The translations under genes and the position numbers were made by a program. The notes below the pieces were generated by a model that saw only the letters and a list, made by a program, of their open reading frames with translations, did not search any database and had not been told where the DNA came from. Positions 1 to 8,219 of a stretch of 64,000 nucleotides of DNA are shown here, piece by piece. Positions within the stretch are counted from its first letter, which is position 1; each line of letters starts with the position of its first letter. Origin of the DNA: JAAELZ01 sp965209105 (GTDB lineage Bacteria; Pseudomonadota; Gammaproteobacteria; Arenicellales; Poriferihabitantaceae); the NCBI GenBank assembly GCA_965209105.1, contig CBDBQB010000030.1, forward strand, positions 1-64,000, read 5' to 3'.

Positions 1-540
1 GATAAATCAAGTGAAATAGAAAGTGATGAACATATTCAAAATAACACTTCGATTGTTCACGCTTTTGGCATGTTTTGGCAACGCGACCTAGTTTTGTGGA
101 CTAGCACCCCTAGTCTTCTTGGAAGGCAACAAATCGGAGCGGATACAGTAGATTTCTATTCTCAAGTTGGTGTATATCTATTACATGACGGGCGTGAGGT
201 TATATATGTGGGTAGATCAATAGATCGACCGCTTGGTCGGAGACTCTATGAACATACACAAGATAGATTGAGAGGCCGTTGGAATAGGTTTTCATGGTTT
301 GGCCTTTACGAGGTTTCAGATAAAGGGGCGTTAGTTGAAATTGATATCAATCCTACGGTAGAGACTGTTATTAGTACATTAGAAGCGTTGCTAATCGAAG
401 GATTGGAGCCGCCGCAAAACAGGAAAAGAGGGGATGACTTTAGTGCAATAGAATACTTACAAGCAGAAGATCCCGAAATCGGAAAACAACAAATGAAGGC
501 CTTACTTAGCGAGATGCAACATAAACTTTCACAAAGCTAA
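1..540 (+). CDS. GIY-YIG nuclease-domain protein, 5' end outside window
   Basis: The frame is open from base 1, so the true start lies upstream. An internal ATG at 70 gives 156 residues. The motif GVYLLHDGREVIYVGRS is a GIY-YIG signature (G-V-Y then Y-V-G), followed by an Arg-rich stretch and a Glu (TLEALLIEG) where the catalytic Glu is expected. The family covers homing endonucleases, UvrC-type nucleases and small standalone DNA nucleases. The partner and substrate of this one cannot be told. It is followed only by repeats and gene fragments, so it may belong to a degraded accessory region. Confidence 0.75.
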   Translation, partial: DKSSEIESDEHIQNNTSIVHAFGMFWQRDLVLWTSTPSLLGRQQIGADTVDFYSQVGVYLLHDGREVIYVGRSIDRPLGRRLYEHTQDRLRGRWNRFSWFGLYEVSDKGALVEIDINPTVETVISTLEALLIEGLEPPQNRKRGDDFSAIEYLQAEDPEIGKQQMKALLSEMQHKLSQS

Positions 541-615
541 TATAAGTCATTAAATCGAACTTGTGTAAACGCAAGCCGCTTTGAAACGTGCGTTGGAAGT
601 TCGGGGGACACAATA

Positions 616-718
616 GAATGGCACTAAGTTAAGGGTGTTCAGCATTCTAAGATATAAGCAAATACAAGCAGGAAATGGCTTAAAACCTATGCCGAAGAGG
701 CTTAACTTAGCGCCATTC
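616..718. mobile_element. 103-bp MITE with 18-bp inverted ends and 11-bp target duplication
   Basis: GAATGGCACTAAGTTAAG at 616-633 is the inverted copy of CTTAACTTAGCGCCATTC at 701-718, with one mismatch. The element is flanked on both sides by the identical 11-mer GGGACACAATA (605-615 and 719-729), which reads as a target-site duplication. It is too short to encode anything. The ends and the duplication length suggest mobilisation by an IS4-type transposase, which is inference. Confidence 0.75.
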
Positions 719-735
719 GGGACACAATACCTAAT

Positions 736-931
736 TAGTTGAATTTTATTTTGGGCAACTCTTTTCTCACTTTTTGCGTGGCCAAAAAGTAAGCAAAAAG
801 GCCACCCGATCGCCAGCCCTGCGGGTTCCCTGCGCTTCTCGAATTTTACGGGTGCTGCGCAACTCGCTGTCGCTCAGACAGTGCTCGCACTTATCCGTAA
901 AATTCTGCGGTGCTCGGCTGGCTCAAACGGG
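736..931. repeat. Compound intergenic repeat, module B (left copy)
   Basis: This runs from the TTGGGCAACTCTTTTCTCAC block through AAAAGGCCACCCGATCGCCA to GCTCGGCTGGCTCAAACGGG. Near-identical modules recur at about 62366-62530 and 62898-63076. The short open frames inside it are by-products of the repeat and are not genes. Confidence 0.8.
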
Positions 932-958
932 AAGTTTGAACCTATTTTTAATGGGCGC

Positions 959-1320
959 GTTGTTTGTGGTGAGCAGTATCCAAGTGGTGAGCTGTATCCA
1001 AATAGTCCGCATTAGAAATGAGTGGCCGAGCTTAAGATTTAATTTAATGGAAGAAGCGAGGACTGTCTGAGCGCAGCGAGTTCCGCAGCGACATTAAATT
1101 AAATCTTAAACTCGGGAACCCGAAGGGCCGCCATTTGCGGTGTGTTTTCTTGGTTCTGTTCTTTTGCACAAACAAAAGAATGAACGCCCGCCACGGCAGT
1201 GGCAATGTCAAAACATAGCTCCAATCAATAGATTGCCAAGTCGCTTTCTACTCGCTCACGCTCAAACAGTGCTCGCACTTATCCGTAAAATTCTGCGATG
1301 CTCGGCTGGCTCAAACGGGG
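959..1320. repeat. Compound intergenic repeat, modules A+C, copy 1
   Basis: It begins near CCGCATTAGAAATGAGTGG. It contains an 18-bp palindrome, left arm 1032-1049 (TTAAGATTTAATTTAATG) and right arm 1092-1109, with a 42-nt loop. It then runs through a second hairpin (GTTCTTTTG / CAAAAGAATGAAC) to GCTCGGCTGGCTCAAACGGG. Copy 2 starts 436 bp downstream, and two more copies lie at 62-63 kb. Confidence 0.85.
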
Positions 1321-1412
1321 CTGGGTAAAGTGCTATTCTCTAGTGGTTAATACGTGTTGCACTTGATTCTTGAATCTAAGCGTTACCCTTTCCCAGAGAA
1401 GTGTAAGCGGAG

Positions 1413-1757
1413 GTTGCTTGTGGCGAGTCGTATCGCAATAGTCCGCATTAGAAATGAGTGGCCGAGTCTAAGATTTAATTTAATGGAAGAAGCGAGGACT
1501 GTTTGAGCGCAGCGAGTTCCGCAGCGGCATTAAATTAAATCTTAAACTTGGGAACCCGAAGGGCCACCATTTGCGGTGTGTTTTCTTGGTTCGGTTCTTT
1601 TGCACAAACAAAAGAATGAACGCCCGCCACGGCAGTGGCAATGTCAAAACATAGCTCCAATCAATAGATTGCCAAGTCGCTTTCTACTCGCTCACGCTCA
1701 AACAGTGCTCGCACTTGTCCGTAAAATTTTGCGGTGCTCGGCTGGCAACGGGGTTTG
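1413..1757. repeat. Compound intergenic repeat, modules A+C, copy 2
   Basis: This repeats the 959-1320 unit with a few substitutions: the same long-arm palindrome around 1465-1545, the same GTTCTTTTG hairpin, and the same ending at GCTCGGCTGGC. No coding capacity is credible. The tract 541-1788 therefore consists of one MITE and three repeat modules with short linkers. Confidence 0.85.
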
Positions 1758-1788
1758 TAGACGCTATAGTACGATACCGCGAATCGAA

Positions 1789-2111
1789 CTAGCCCGTACT
1801 CAACTCAAACAACGGCAAAATTTCAGCGAATTGATCGACCAGCGCATGGGGAGACTGAGTCGATAAATCAACCCCTTGGTTATAGCCATAGCGCACTGCG
1901 ATGGCGGGGATATTGGCGGCTTGCGCGGCATGAATATCGTGGGCGGAATCCCCTACCAAAGCGCAATCTTGTGGCTTGATCTCCATTTCATTCATGCTAA
2001 ATAGAATGGGTTCAGGGTGGGGCTTTTTATGGGTACAGGTATCGCCAGAAACGATACTCGTGAAATATTGGTCGATTTCTAGTTGGTTCAATAAGGGCAG
2101 GGAGAATTCAA
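1789..2111 (-). pseudogene. gph: 3' fragment of phosphoglycolate phosphatase (HAD family)
   Basis: The readable part ends at 1789 on the minus strand and covers roughly the last 105 residues of Gph. VSGDT, the Lys-containing KPHPEP and VGDSAHDIHAAQAANIP are HAD motifs II-IV, in the form typical of phosphoglycolate phosphatases. The homologous frame continues upstream of the TTG at 2091 as EFSLPLLNQLEID and stops exactly at the 19-bp repeat that begins at 2112. The N-terminal half, including the catalytic DxD motif, is missing. The fragment cannot encode a working phosphatase. Confidence 0.8.
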
Positions 2112-2441
2112 GGGGTCAGCCAGCTTGATATTCTTACTACACATCGCCTTGCCATGGCTCAGGTTACTCATTCGTGATGCCCATGTATGCGGAAATTCCG
2201 TACCGTAGCTTTCATCCACAAAGAGGTTTGGGCGCAGCCTACTTAAAAGACCAAAATGGTGAATTAATTGCACCTGAAGTTTTCCAATCAGCGGGTCAAG
2301 CGAACGGAAACAAGGGGCCAGCCAACTTGATATATAAACGATTCACTTTACCATCTTCTCCATGCAGTCCAAATTGTATCACGCGATCAAGCAACGATAG
2401 CAACCAAGGCTCATCTAATAATTATCAAGCTGGCTGACCCC
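2112..2441. mobile_element. 330-bp unit bounded by inverted 19-bp repeats
   Basis: GGGGTCAGCCAGCTTGATA at 2112-2130 faces its exact inverse at 2423-2441. A degenerate copy (GGGGCCAGCCAACTTGATA) lies inside near 2317-2335, and a third intact copy lies at 2598-2616. The interior has short open frames on both strands, but I recognise no product. The unit truncates gph on its left and abuts an antiporter fragment on its right, so the 19-mer behaves like the end of a mobile or recombining element. Confidence 0.6.
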
Positions 2442-2621
2442 ATGATTCAGCTTCGCGGTAGAACTGGTTTTCTGTCGAGCAATGATTTGTCCAATTATAG
2501 TGAGTTCGGTCTGATCGTTGCCTCTGTTGCGGTTGGTGCGGGTTGGTTAGATTCACAATGGCTGACGATTATCGCCTTGGCGCTCACGCGGCTTCATGGG
2601 GTCAGCCAGCTTGATAATTGA
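2442..2621 (+). pseudogene. Internal fragment of a CPA2 cation:proton antiporter
   Basis: Reading from the ATG at 2442 gives 59 codons, of which about 50 look like the late transmembrane part of a KefB/YbaL-type antiporter: GRTGFLSSNDLSNYSEFGL then IVASVAVGAGWL. The similarity ends where the 19-bp repeat at 2598-2616 starts, and the last codons read through the repeat. Upstream it begins directly after the inverted repeat ending at 2441. Only a small piece of the gene is present, so it is a remnant. Confidence 0.6.
2598..2616 (+). repeat. Third copy of the 19-bp GGGGTCAGCCAGCTTGATA repeat
   Basis: It is identical to 2112-2130 and in the same orientation. It closes off the antiporter fragment. 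From here to 2675 there is only a short AT-rich spacer before the CNNM gene. Confidence 0.85.
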
Positions 2622-2675
2622 ATATATTAAAAGGACCACACCGTAATAAGCTCAAAATAACGCGCATGCTCTTCG

Positions 2676-3905
2676 TTACCAAGTAATCTGCACATCAACA
2701 ATCGCCTGGGGGCTGGCTTTGTTAATCGTGTAACACACATGGTCAATCTCAACGCTATTACCTTCTTTCGGTATCTCGTTAAAATGCTCGAGCAGCATGC
2801 CCGCTAAACTTGCCGCATCGGTCGGCGCTAAGCCAAGTTGCAGTTTTTCTTCCAGAACATTGGGCGCGATACGGGCGCTGACCAAATAATTTCGCGCCCC
2901 CAGTTGTCGAATAGATTGTGGCGACTGGGCGTGATCATATTCATCTTCAATATCTGCGACCACCTCTTCCATGATGTCCTCAAGCGAAATGAGACCCACC
3001 GTCTTATCCTCTTTAACAACCATCCCGACGACCAGTTTTTGGGTTCGAAATTCGCTTAATAAGTCCGCGATACTGGTATCCCAAGGCGTGGTGTAGATCG
3101 GTTTGATAAAGTCACGAATACTTTGATCACTTTGCTCGCCCAAGATTTCCAGGGTATGTAATATGCCAATAATATTATCGCGCGAGCCTTTGAATACCGG
3201 AAAACGAATATGATTAACCGCTTGGGACAACTGCAAAGCTTCCCCGACGCTTGCTTCCTCGGAAACCACATCCACCGCGGCAAACTCAGTCATCGCGGCT
3301 TCCGCGCGGGTCTCGGAGAAATTAAATACCCGCTGGATCATATCCTTTTCAATTTCCTTGATATCACCCGCCGCCACGTCGGGCGTTCTCATCATTGAAA
3401 TAAGTTCCTCGCGCTGTATAAAAGGGCTGCTGTGTTCATCAGCATTACGATTAATCAGGCGTGAGATGAGAGAAAAGACGAACACCAAGGGCGAAAGAAC
3501 GAAGGAGAAAAACCAAAGCCCATAGATCACGATCGGCACGATTTGATGAGATTTTTGCTGAAAAATACTTTTGGGTACAATCTCAGCAAACAGCCAAACC
3601 AAGGGCATTAATACCAACACGGCGACGATACCACCCTTGTCGCCGAATAAATTAATCGAATAAGCCGTCACGATGGTGGTGTTCGTGACGGTAGCGATAT
3701 TGGTGCCGATTAGCGTCGTGGCAAGCATCCAATCTGGGCGCGCCAACATCGACAGGGCGTACTTCGCGCCCCGCGAGCCCATTGCGGCTTGGTGGCGCAA
3801 GTGATTTTTCTCAATACTGACCATCGCCATTTCAGAGCCCGAGAAAAAGGCCTGCATCAGCAGAAAAAAGATCATGGCCAACAGAACGACGATAAACTCG
3901 ATCAC
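2676..3905 (-). CDS. CNNM/CorC-family membrane protein (DUF21-CBS pair-CorC_HlyC), paralogue 2
   Basis: 409 residues. The first ~180 form a four-helix DUF21/CNNM domain starting with a signal-like helix and the FFSGSEMAMVSIEKN motif. Two CBS domains (~190-320) follow, then a C-terminal CorC_HlyC domain (~330-405). Relatives act in magnesium or cobalt efflux or in Mg-dependent ion handling at the inner membrane; the transported ion here is not proven. Its ATG overlaps the stop of the upstream paralogue by 4 nt (3902-3905), so the two are translationally coupled and may form a hetero-oligomer. Confidence 0.9.
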   Translation of the reverse strand: MIEFIVVLLAMIFFLLMQAFFSGSEMAMVSIEKNHLRHQAAMGSRGAKYALSMLARPDWMLATTLIGTNIATVTNTTIVTAYSINLFGDKGGIVAVLVLMPLVWLFAEIVPKSIFQQKSHQIVPIVIYGLWFFSFVLSPLVFVFSLISRLINRNADEHSSPFIQREELISMMRTPDVAAGDIKEIEKDMIQRVFNFSETRAEAAMTEFAAVDVVSEEASVGEALQLSQAVNHIRFPVFKGSRDNIIGILHTLEILGEQSDQSIRDFIKPIYTTPWDTSIADLLSEFRTQKLVVGMVVKEDKTVGLISLEDIMEEVVADIEDEYDHAQSPQSIRQLGARNYLVSARIAPNVLEEKLQLGLAPTDAASLAGMLLEHFNEIPKEGNSVEIDHVCYTINKASPQAIVDVQITW

Positions 3906-5185
3906 AACTTCGCCTCGTTCAATGTTTGGTTTAAAAATCGTACTTCAACATCCTCAATACGATTTTCCAACATGGATTTTACTTTCAGTTCTATGGCGCC
4001 CAATGTCACCAAGGTATTCACCTCCGGCAGCACCCCTAGCGTATGAAAGATCAAGCCACCAATCGTTTCGGCGTGTTCGGTTTCGAGTGTGACATCGAAC
4101 TCTTCGTTAAAATCATCCACTTCCATCGCGCCATCGACCAAATAATGCCCCTTATCTATGACCATACTCGAACGGGCATCTTCTTCAGAGGGGCTATATA
4201 TATCGCCGAATATAGTTTCCAATAAATCTTCCATGGTGACCAGACCGACCACGCCACCATATTCATCTACCACAATTGCAATGGTGATCCGCTTCTCCCG
4301 GAAATCGTTGAACAGCGCTGAGCCCGCTTTTGACTCGGGCACGAAATAAGGTTTGCGCAACATGGATTGAAAATCATACAAATGCGCTTGCGCATTGCTT
4401 AAATTCAGGCCTGTCAAATCACGCGCGAATAAGACCCCCGCAATATCATCGCGATTTCTTCGATACACTGGAATTTTGGTGTGTCGATGAGATTGGAAAT
4501 CTTCTAAGACTGTGGGCAGATTTGCCTCTAATGGAATGGCCGACATATCCGAACGAGGGGTCATCACATCCTCTGCTGTGATATTTCCAAAATCAAAAAT
4601 CTGATGAATCATCTCCGCTTCGGTGTTATCCAGCGCGCCTTTTTTAAGCGCATCGGCTGCCAGCGTTCGCATCATATCCTCTGTGATCAGATTGCCTTCT
4701 GAACGCTCAACCCCAATCAATTGCGTAATGATCCAATCCGCTGCGATTCTCACTAAACGCCGCAAAGGCGCAATCGAGGCGGCAAACCGTTCTACCCACG
4801 GTGCCTGAAACATCGCGAATTTTTGGTTGTGTCGAATGGCCAAGGTTTTGGGTGTGATTTCGCCAAATAATAGTAATACGGGCACCATCACAAACAAATT
4901 TAAATAGACATTTTCGCCCCCCACCGCTTGAACAATCATCGCAGCGGAGAGCGTAGACGCCGCCACGTTCGCAGATTCATTGCCAATCAAGATTGTCACA
5001 ATCAGGCGGCGCGGTTGCGCGAGTAGTTTTTCTATAACGTTCGCGCGAATGGGGTTTTGATCGTTGAGCGCTTGACGGTGATTCCGCTTTAAAGAAAACA
5101 GGGCAGTTTCAGAGCTAGAGAAAAAGGCGGACATCAATAATAAGACCACCATGCCCGCCAGTTGAACCCAAAATACAGTCTCCAT
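3902..5185 (-). CDS. CNNM/CorC-family membrane protein (YfjD-like), paralogue 1
   Basis: 427 residues with the same architecture as its downstream neighbour: DUF21 transmembrane domain (~5-185, with FFSSSETALFSLKRN), a CBS pair (~200-330, containing IVVDEYGGVVGLVTMEDLLE) and a CorC_HlyC C-terminus (~345-420). This is the more canonical YfjD form. In many gammaproteobacteria such a gene lies near ffh, but ffh is not in this window. It is the first gene of a two-gene operon with the 2676-3905 paralogue. The start ATG at 5185 fits the usual N-terminal membrane helix. Confidence 0.9.
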   Translation of the reverse strand: METVFWVQLAGMVVLLLMSAFFSSSETALFSLKRNHRQALNDQNPIRANVIEKLLAQPRRLIVTILIGNESANVAASTLSAAMIVQAVGGENVYLNLFVMVPVLLLFGEITPKTLAIRHNQKFAMFQAPWVERFAASIAPLRRLVRIAADWIITQLIGVERSEGNLITEDMMRTLAADALKKGALDNTEAEMIHQIFDFGNITAEDVMTPRSDMSAIPLEANLPTVLEDFQSHRHTKIPVYRRNRDDIAGVLFARDLTGLNLSNAQAHLYDFQSMLRKPYFVPESKAGSALFNDFREKRITIAIVVDEYGGVVGLVTMEDLLETIFGDIYSPSEEDARSSMVIDKGHYLVDGAMEVDDFNEEFDVTLETEHAETIGGLIFHTLGVLPEVNTLVTLGAIELKVKSMLENRIEDVEVRFLNQTLNEAKL

Positions 5186-5492
5186 TATCGACCGCTCACC
5201 GTATCTTGGCGTCTAGATAGAGGGCGCACAGCGACACACGCCTTGCTTGGAATGCTTGCTTTCGGGGGCGCCACATCGTGGCAGAAATAGGGGGGTAGGG
5301 TTAGCAGGCGCCAACTGTCGGGATCTTCACCCACAGGATTTGAGGGTTCCATTGCTTCGTGTAATCATTGACTCTTCGATTATAGACCATCCTCATGCCA
5401 CCGTTCGAGCAGACTTTATTGAGCGAAGCAATTTAGTTGCCCACCTGTACCCAAGCTGTCTACCACTAAATCGCCATGCTTCAGTCAATACT
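5186..5492. other. Intergenic tract, no gene recognised
   Basis: It lies between the divergently oriented CNNM operon and a small gene. It holds a GC-rich, hairpin-prone stretch (about 5220-5350, with two GGCGCC boxes at about 5268 and 5306). I compared it by eye with SRP RNA, tmRNA, RNase P RNA and known riboswitch cores and found no match. Confidence 0.4.
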
Positions 5493-5521
5493 TTGACACG
5501 GCAAATAGGTTTAATAAGAAT
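5493..5521 (+). promoter_or_regulatory. Sigma-70-type promoter for the small gene at 5546
   Basis: The -35 is TTGACA (5493-5498) and the -10 is AAGAAT (5516-5521) with a 17-bp spacer. A start near 5528 gives a leader of about 20 nt. Confidence 0.5.
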
Positions 5522-5545
5522 CAATGCTAAGGCTATGCGATTTGA

Positions 5546-5773
5546 ATGATGAGCAAAAAACTATTTATCCCTGTCACTGACGAGCTACTATTTGATCACC
5601 CCGAGTTGATCAGTACGCCCTTGCGACCCTATACACAGGATCTCGCTTGTTATCATTGGTTAGACGTACGCATAAACCCCGATGATGACGTCAATATTGC
5701 CAAGCCATATAAGCGTTCAGCCCATCAAAAATCTCACCTCGAAAACGAATTCCCCCAAGCTGCAGCTGCATAA
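5546..5773 (+). CDS. Small hypothetical protein, 75 aa
   Basis: I do not recognise the family. The protein is soluble, without signal peptide or membrane segment. It begins MMSKKLFIPVTDELLFDHPE and has a central CYHWLDVRINPDDD segment and an Ala-rich end. It looks coding: it sits alone behind a good promoter, codon use resembles its neighbours, and it is not the shadow of a larger gene. Translation could start at either ATG (5546 or 5549); the only Shine-Dalgarno-like stretch, AAGG near 5530, is rather far from both. Confidence 0.6.
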   Translation: MMSKKLFIPVTDELLFDHPELISTPLRPYTQDLACYHWLDVRINPDDDVNIAKPYKRSAHQKSHLENEFPQAAAA

Positions 5774-5891
5774 CGCGAGCGTAAATTGTCGATTAAACTC
5801 GGCCAGGCAAAGCAAAGCATATCGCTATGCAATTTTCTAGATAGACCGGATCACTGCAAATCGTTACTGCGTAGCTGATTACTCGAGAAAA

Positions 5892-8042
5892 TTACGCGGC
5901 TTGCAAATTAGCAAATGCCGCCACCAGCCACTTAGTCCCGACCTCGTCGAAATTCACCAGCACTCTCGCGTGCTCGCCAGCACCTTCTACATTGATGACC
6001 GTGCCCAAGCCGAATTTTTGATGCTCTACCCGACCACCCAAGCTGAGACCATCCGACGCAGATGGCGTGGCGGTTTGTTGATATGTCGGCGCTGAGTGCA
6101 AGCGATAGCTGCGTTCTTCATGAATCAGTTCTCGCGGTATTTCAACCAGAAATCGCGAGGGTTGTGTGTAGATTTCTCGACCATGTAAGCGCCGCACCTC
6201 AGCATAGCTAATAACCAACTTTTCCATCGCGCGCGTCATGCCGACATAACATAATCGACGCTCTTCTTCTAAACGCCCCGGTTCATCAATCGAACGCTGA
6301 TGCGGGAACAAACCTTCTTCCAGGCCGGTTAAAAACACCAATGGGAATTCCAAGCCTTTAGCCGAATGCAAACTCATTAGCTGTACACACTCCTCCCACT
6401 CAGCGGCTTGCCCTTCACCCGCTTCAAGCGCTGCATGGGCAATAAATGAGGCGAGCGGGTCTAGGTCATCCTCATCGGAGGCCTCATAGTTCCGGGTTGC
6501 GTTAATTAATTCTTCGAGGTTTTCAACGCGCGTTTCGGCGCGTTCACCCTTTTCCTTTTTATAGTGTTCCAGCAAGCCTGAACTGTGCAAGATCGCGTCG
6601 GCTTGTTCGTGTAACTCCAAGCCCTTTACATCATTGCGCATAGCGGTGATCAATTCAATGAATCGTATCAGCGCGGTGCTCGCACGCGCCTTCAACGTTC
6701 CGTTATCAATTAGACTTTGGGTCGCAAGCCACAATGACTGCGCATCATTTCGAGCCTGTGTGCGAATCATGTCCAGTGTTTTATTGCCGATGCCGCGGGT
6801 CGGGCGATTAATTACCCGCTCGAATGCCGCATCGGAATTTAAATTATTGACGAGGCGCATATACGCCAACGCATCCTTAATTTCAGCGCGCTCGAAAAAC
6901 CGAAGGCCGCCGTAGACGCGATAGGGAATACTCGCTTGCATCAGTTTTTCTTCAAACACGCGGGATTGCGCATTGGAACGATACAGTATTGCAATCGAAT
7001 CACGCGGTTTCCCGCTCGCTAACCAGTTCTCGATATGCTCGATCACATACCGCGCTTCTTCAAGGTCATTACTCGCGCCATACAAGACAATCGGCTCGCC
7101 CTCTTCTCCTTCGGTCCATAGCTCCTTGCCCATGCGGTCACTGTTATGCGCAATCACCGCATTCGCAGCTTTTAGGATGGTGCTCGTCGAACGATAATTC
7201 TGCTCTAAGCGAACCAACTGCGCGCCTTTAAAATCGTGCTCGAAGTTGAGAATATTTTCAACCTTTGCGCCCCGCCAACCATAGATCGATTGGTCGTCAT
7301 CACCCACTGCAAATAGATTTGCGCGTTCGCCTGCTAACAGTTTTAACCACTGATATTGAATTGAATTGGTGTCCTGAAACTCATCCACCAAGATATGTTG
7401 GTAACGCTGTTGATACTGCGAACGAATGATCTCATCGTTCTTAAATAGCTCGAGCGTCCGAAGTAATAACTCGGCGAAATCGACCAAGCCACTGCGCGCG
7501 CAATACTGATCATACTGGGCGAATACCTTAATTAAGGTCTGCTGTTGATGATCCCCGTTATCGGGCAAGTCCTTGGCGCGCCGCCCCTCTTCTTTGTGCG
7601 AATTAATGGCCCACTGTAATTGTTTCGGCGGCCAATACGCTTCGTCTAAATCAAGGTCTTTCAAGACCCGGCGAATCAGGCGATATTGATCGTCGCTATC
7701 GATAATCTCAAAGGTTTTCGGTAGGCCGGCTTGTTCAAAATGCGCACGTAAAATTCGATGGCACAGCCCATGAAATGTGCCCATCATCATTGCGCCAAGC
7801 GGGATACCGAGCAACTTCTCCACGCGATTGCGCATTTCCCGCGCTGCTTTGTTGGTGAAGGTCACCGCTAGAATAGACAAGGGCGAGACTTGATGCCCTT
7901 CAACCAACCAAGCGATTCGATGGGTCAATACCCGCGTCTTACCGCTACCCGCACCGGCCAACACAATCATCGCCCCAGGCGGGGCTGCGACCGCATCACG
8001 CTGCGCGTCATTGAGTTCGTCAAAAATGTGCGATACATCCAT
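5892..8042 (-). CDS. uvrD: DNA helicase II (UvrD/PcrA-type, SF1A)
   Basis: 716 residues, the usual length. UvrD is a 3'-5' helicase that removes UvrC and the cut oligonucleotide in excision repair and unwinds nicked DNA in MutL-directed mismatch repair. Visible SF1 motifs are Q-motif and Walker A (LAGAGSGKTRVL, residues ~27-38), Walker B (VDEFQDTN, ~220), motif III (GDDDQSIYGWRGA) and motif VI (VGMTRAMEKLV, ~600). The C-terminus ends in the RNA-polymerase-binding Tudor-like segment (GGRVEHQKFGLGTVINVEG). It is transcribed divergently from hemL. Confidence 0.97.
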   Translation of the reverse strand: MDVSHIFDELNDAQRDAVAAPPGAMIVLAGAGSGKTRVLTHRIAWLVEGHQVSPLSILAVTFTNKAAREMRNRVEKLLGIPLGAMMMGTFHGLCHRILRAHFEQAGLPKTFEIIDSDDQYRLIRRVLKDLDLDEAYWPPKQLQWAINSHKEEGRRAKDLPDNGDHQQQTLIKVFAQYDQYCARSGLVDFAELLLRTLELFKNDEIIRSQYQQRYQHILVDEFQDTNSIQYQWLKLLAGERANLFAVGDDDQSIYGWRGAKVENILNFEHDFKGAQLVRLEQNYRSTSTILKAANAVIAHNSDRMGKELWTEGEEGEPIVLYGASNDLEEARYVIEHIENWLASGKPRDSIAILYRSNAQSRVFEEKLMQASIPYRVYGGLRFFERAEIKDALAYMRLVNNLNSDAAFERVINRPTRGIGNKTLDMIRTQARNDAQSLWLATQSLIDNGTLKARASTALIRFIELITAMRNDVKGLELHEQADAILHSSGLLEHYKKEKGERAETRVENLEELINATRNYEASDEDDLDPLASFIAHAALEAGEGQAAEWEECVQLMSLHSAKGLEFPLVFLTGLEEGLFPHQRSIDEPGRLEEERRLCYVGMTRAMEKLVISYAEVRRLHGREIYTQPSRFLVEIPRELIHEERSYRLHSAPTYQQTATPSASDGLSLGGRVEHQKFGLGTVINVEGAGEHARVLVNFDEVGTKWLVAAFANLQAA

Positions 8043-8219
8043 GGCGCTATTATAGCCGCCCCGCTCTATTTATGATCCAGCCGTCGCTTGTTGCAGGGCA
8101 TTTTTTTACAATTCCTCAAAAAATTTCACGCTGGCCACTGGACCCCATCGGTTCACACAAATGCTTGCTATATACCGCGCGCTTAGCGAAACTTCAGCGC
8201 CCTAATTTCAATATCAGCC

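Noticed and set aside
774..1866. Open frames of 60-98 codons at 774-1070, 1140-1328 and 1576-1866
   Set aside because: They are translations of the compound repeats; identical peptides recur in each copy and in repeats at 62-63 kb.
5240..5345. GC-rich stretch considered as SRP 4.5S RNA, tmRNA or a riboswitch
   Set aside because: It lacks the GGAAGCAGCC-type SRP core and every riboswitch core I could recall; only generic hairpins are present.
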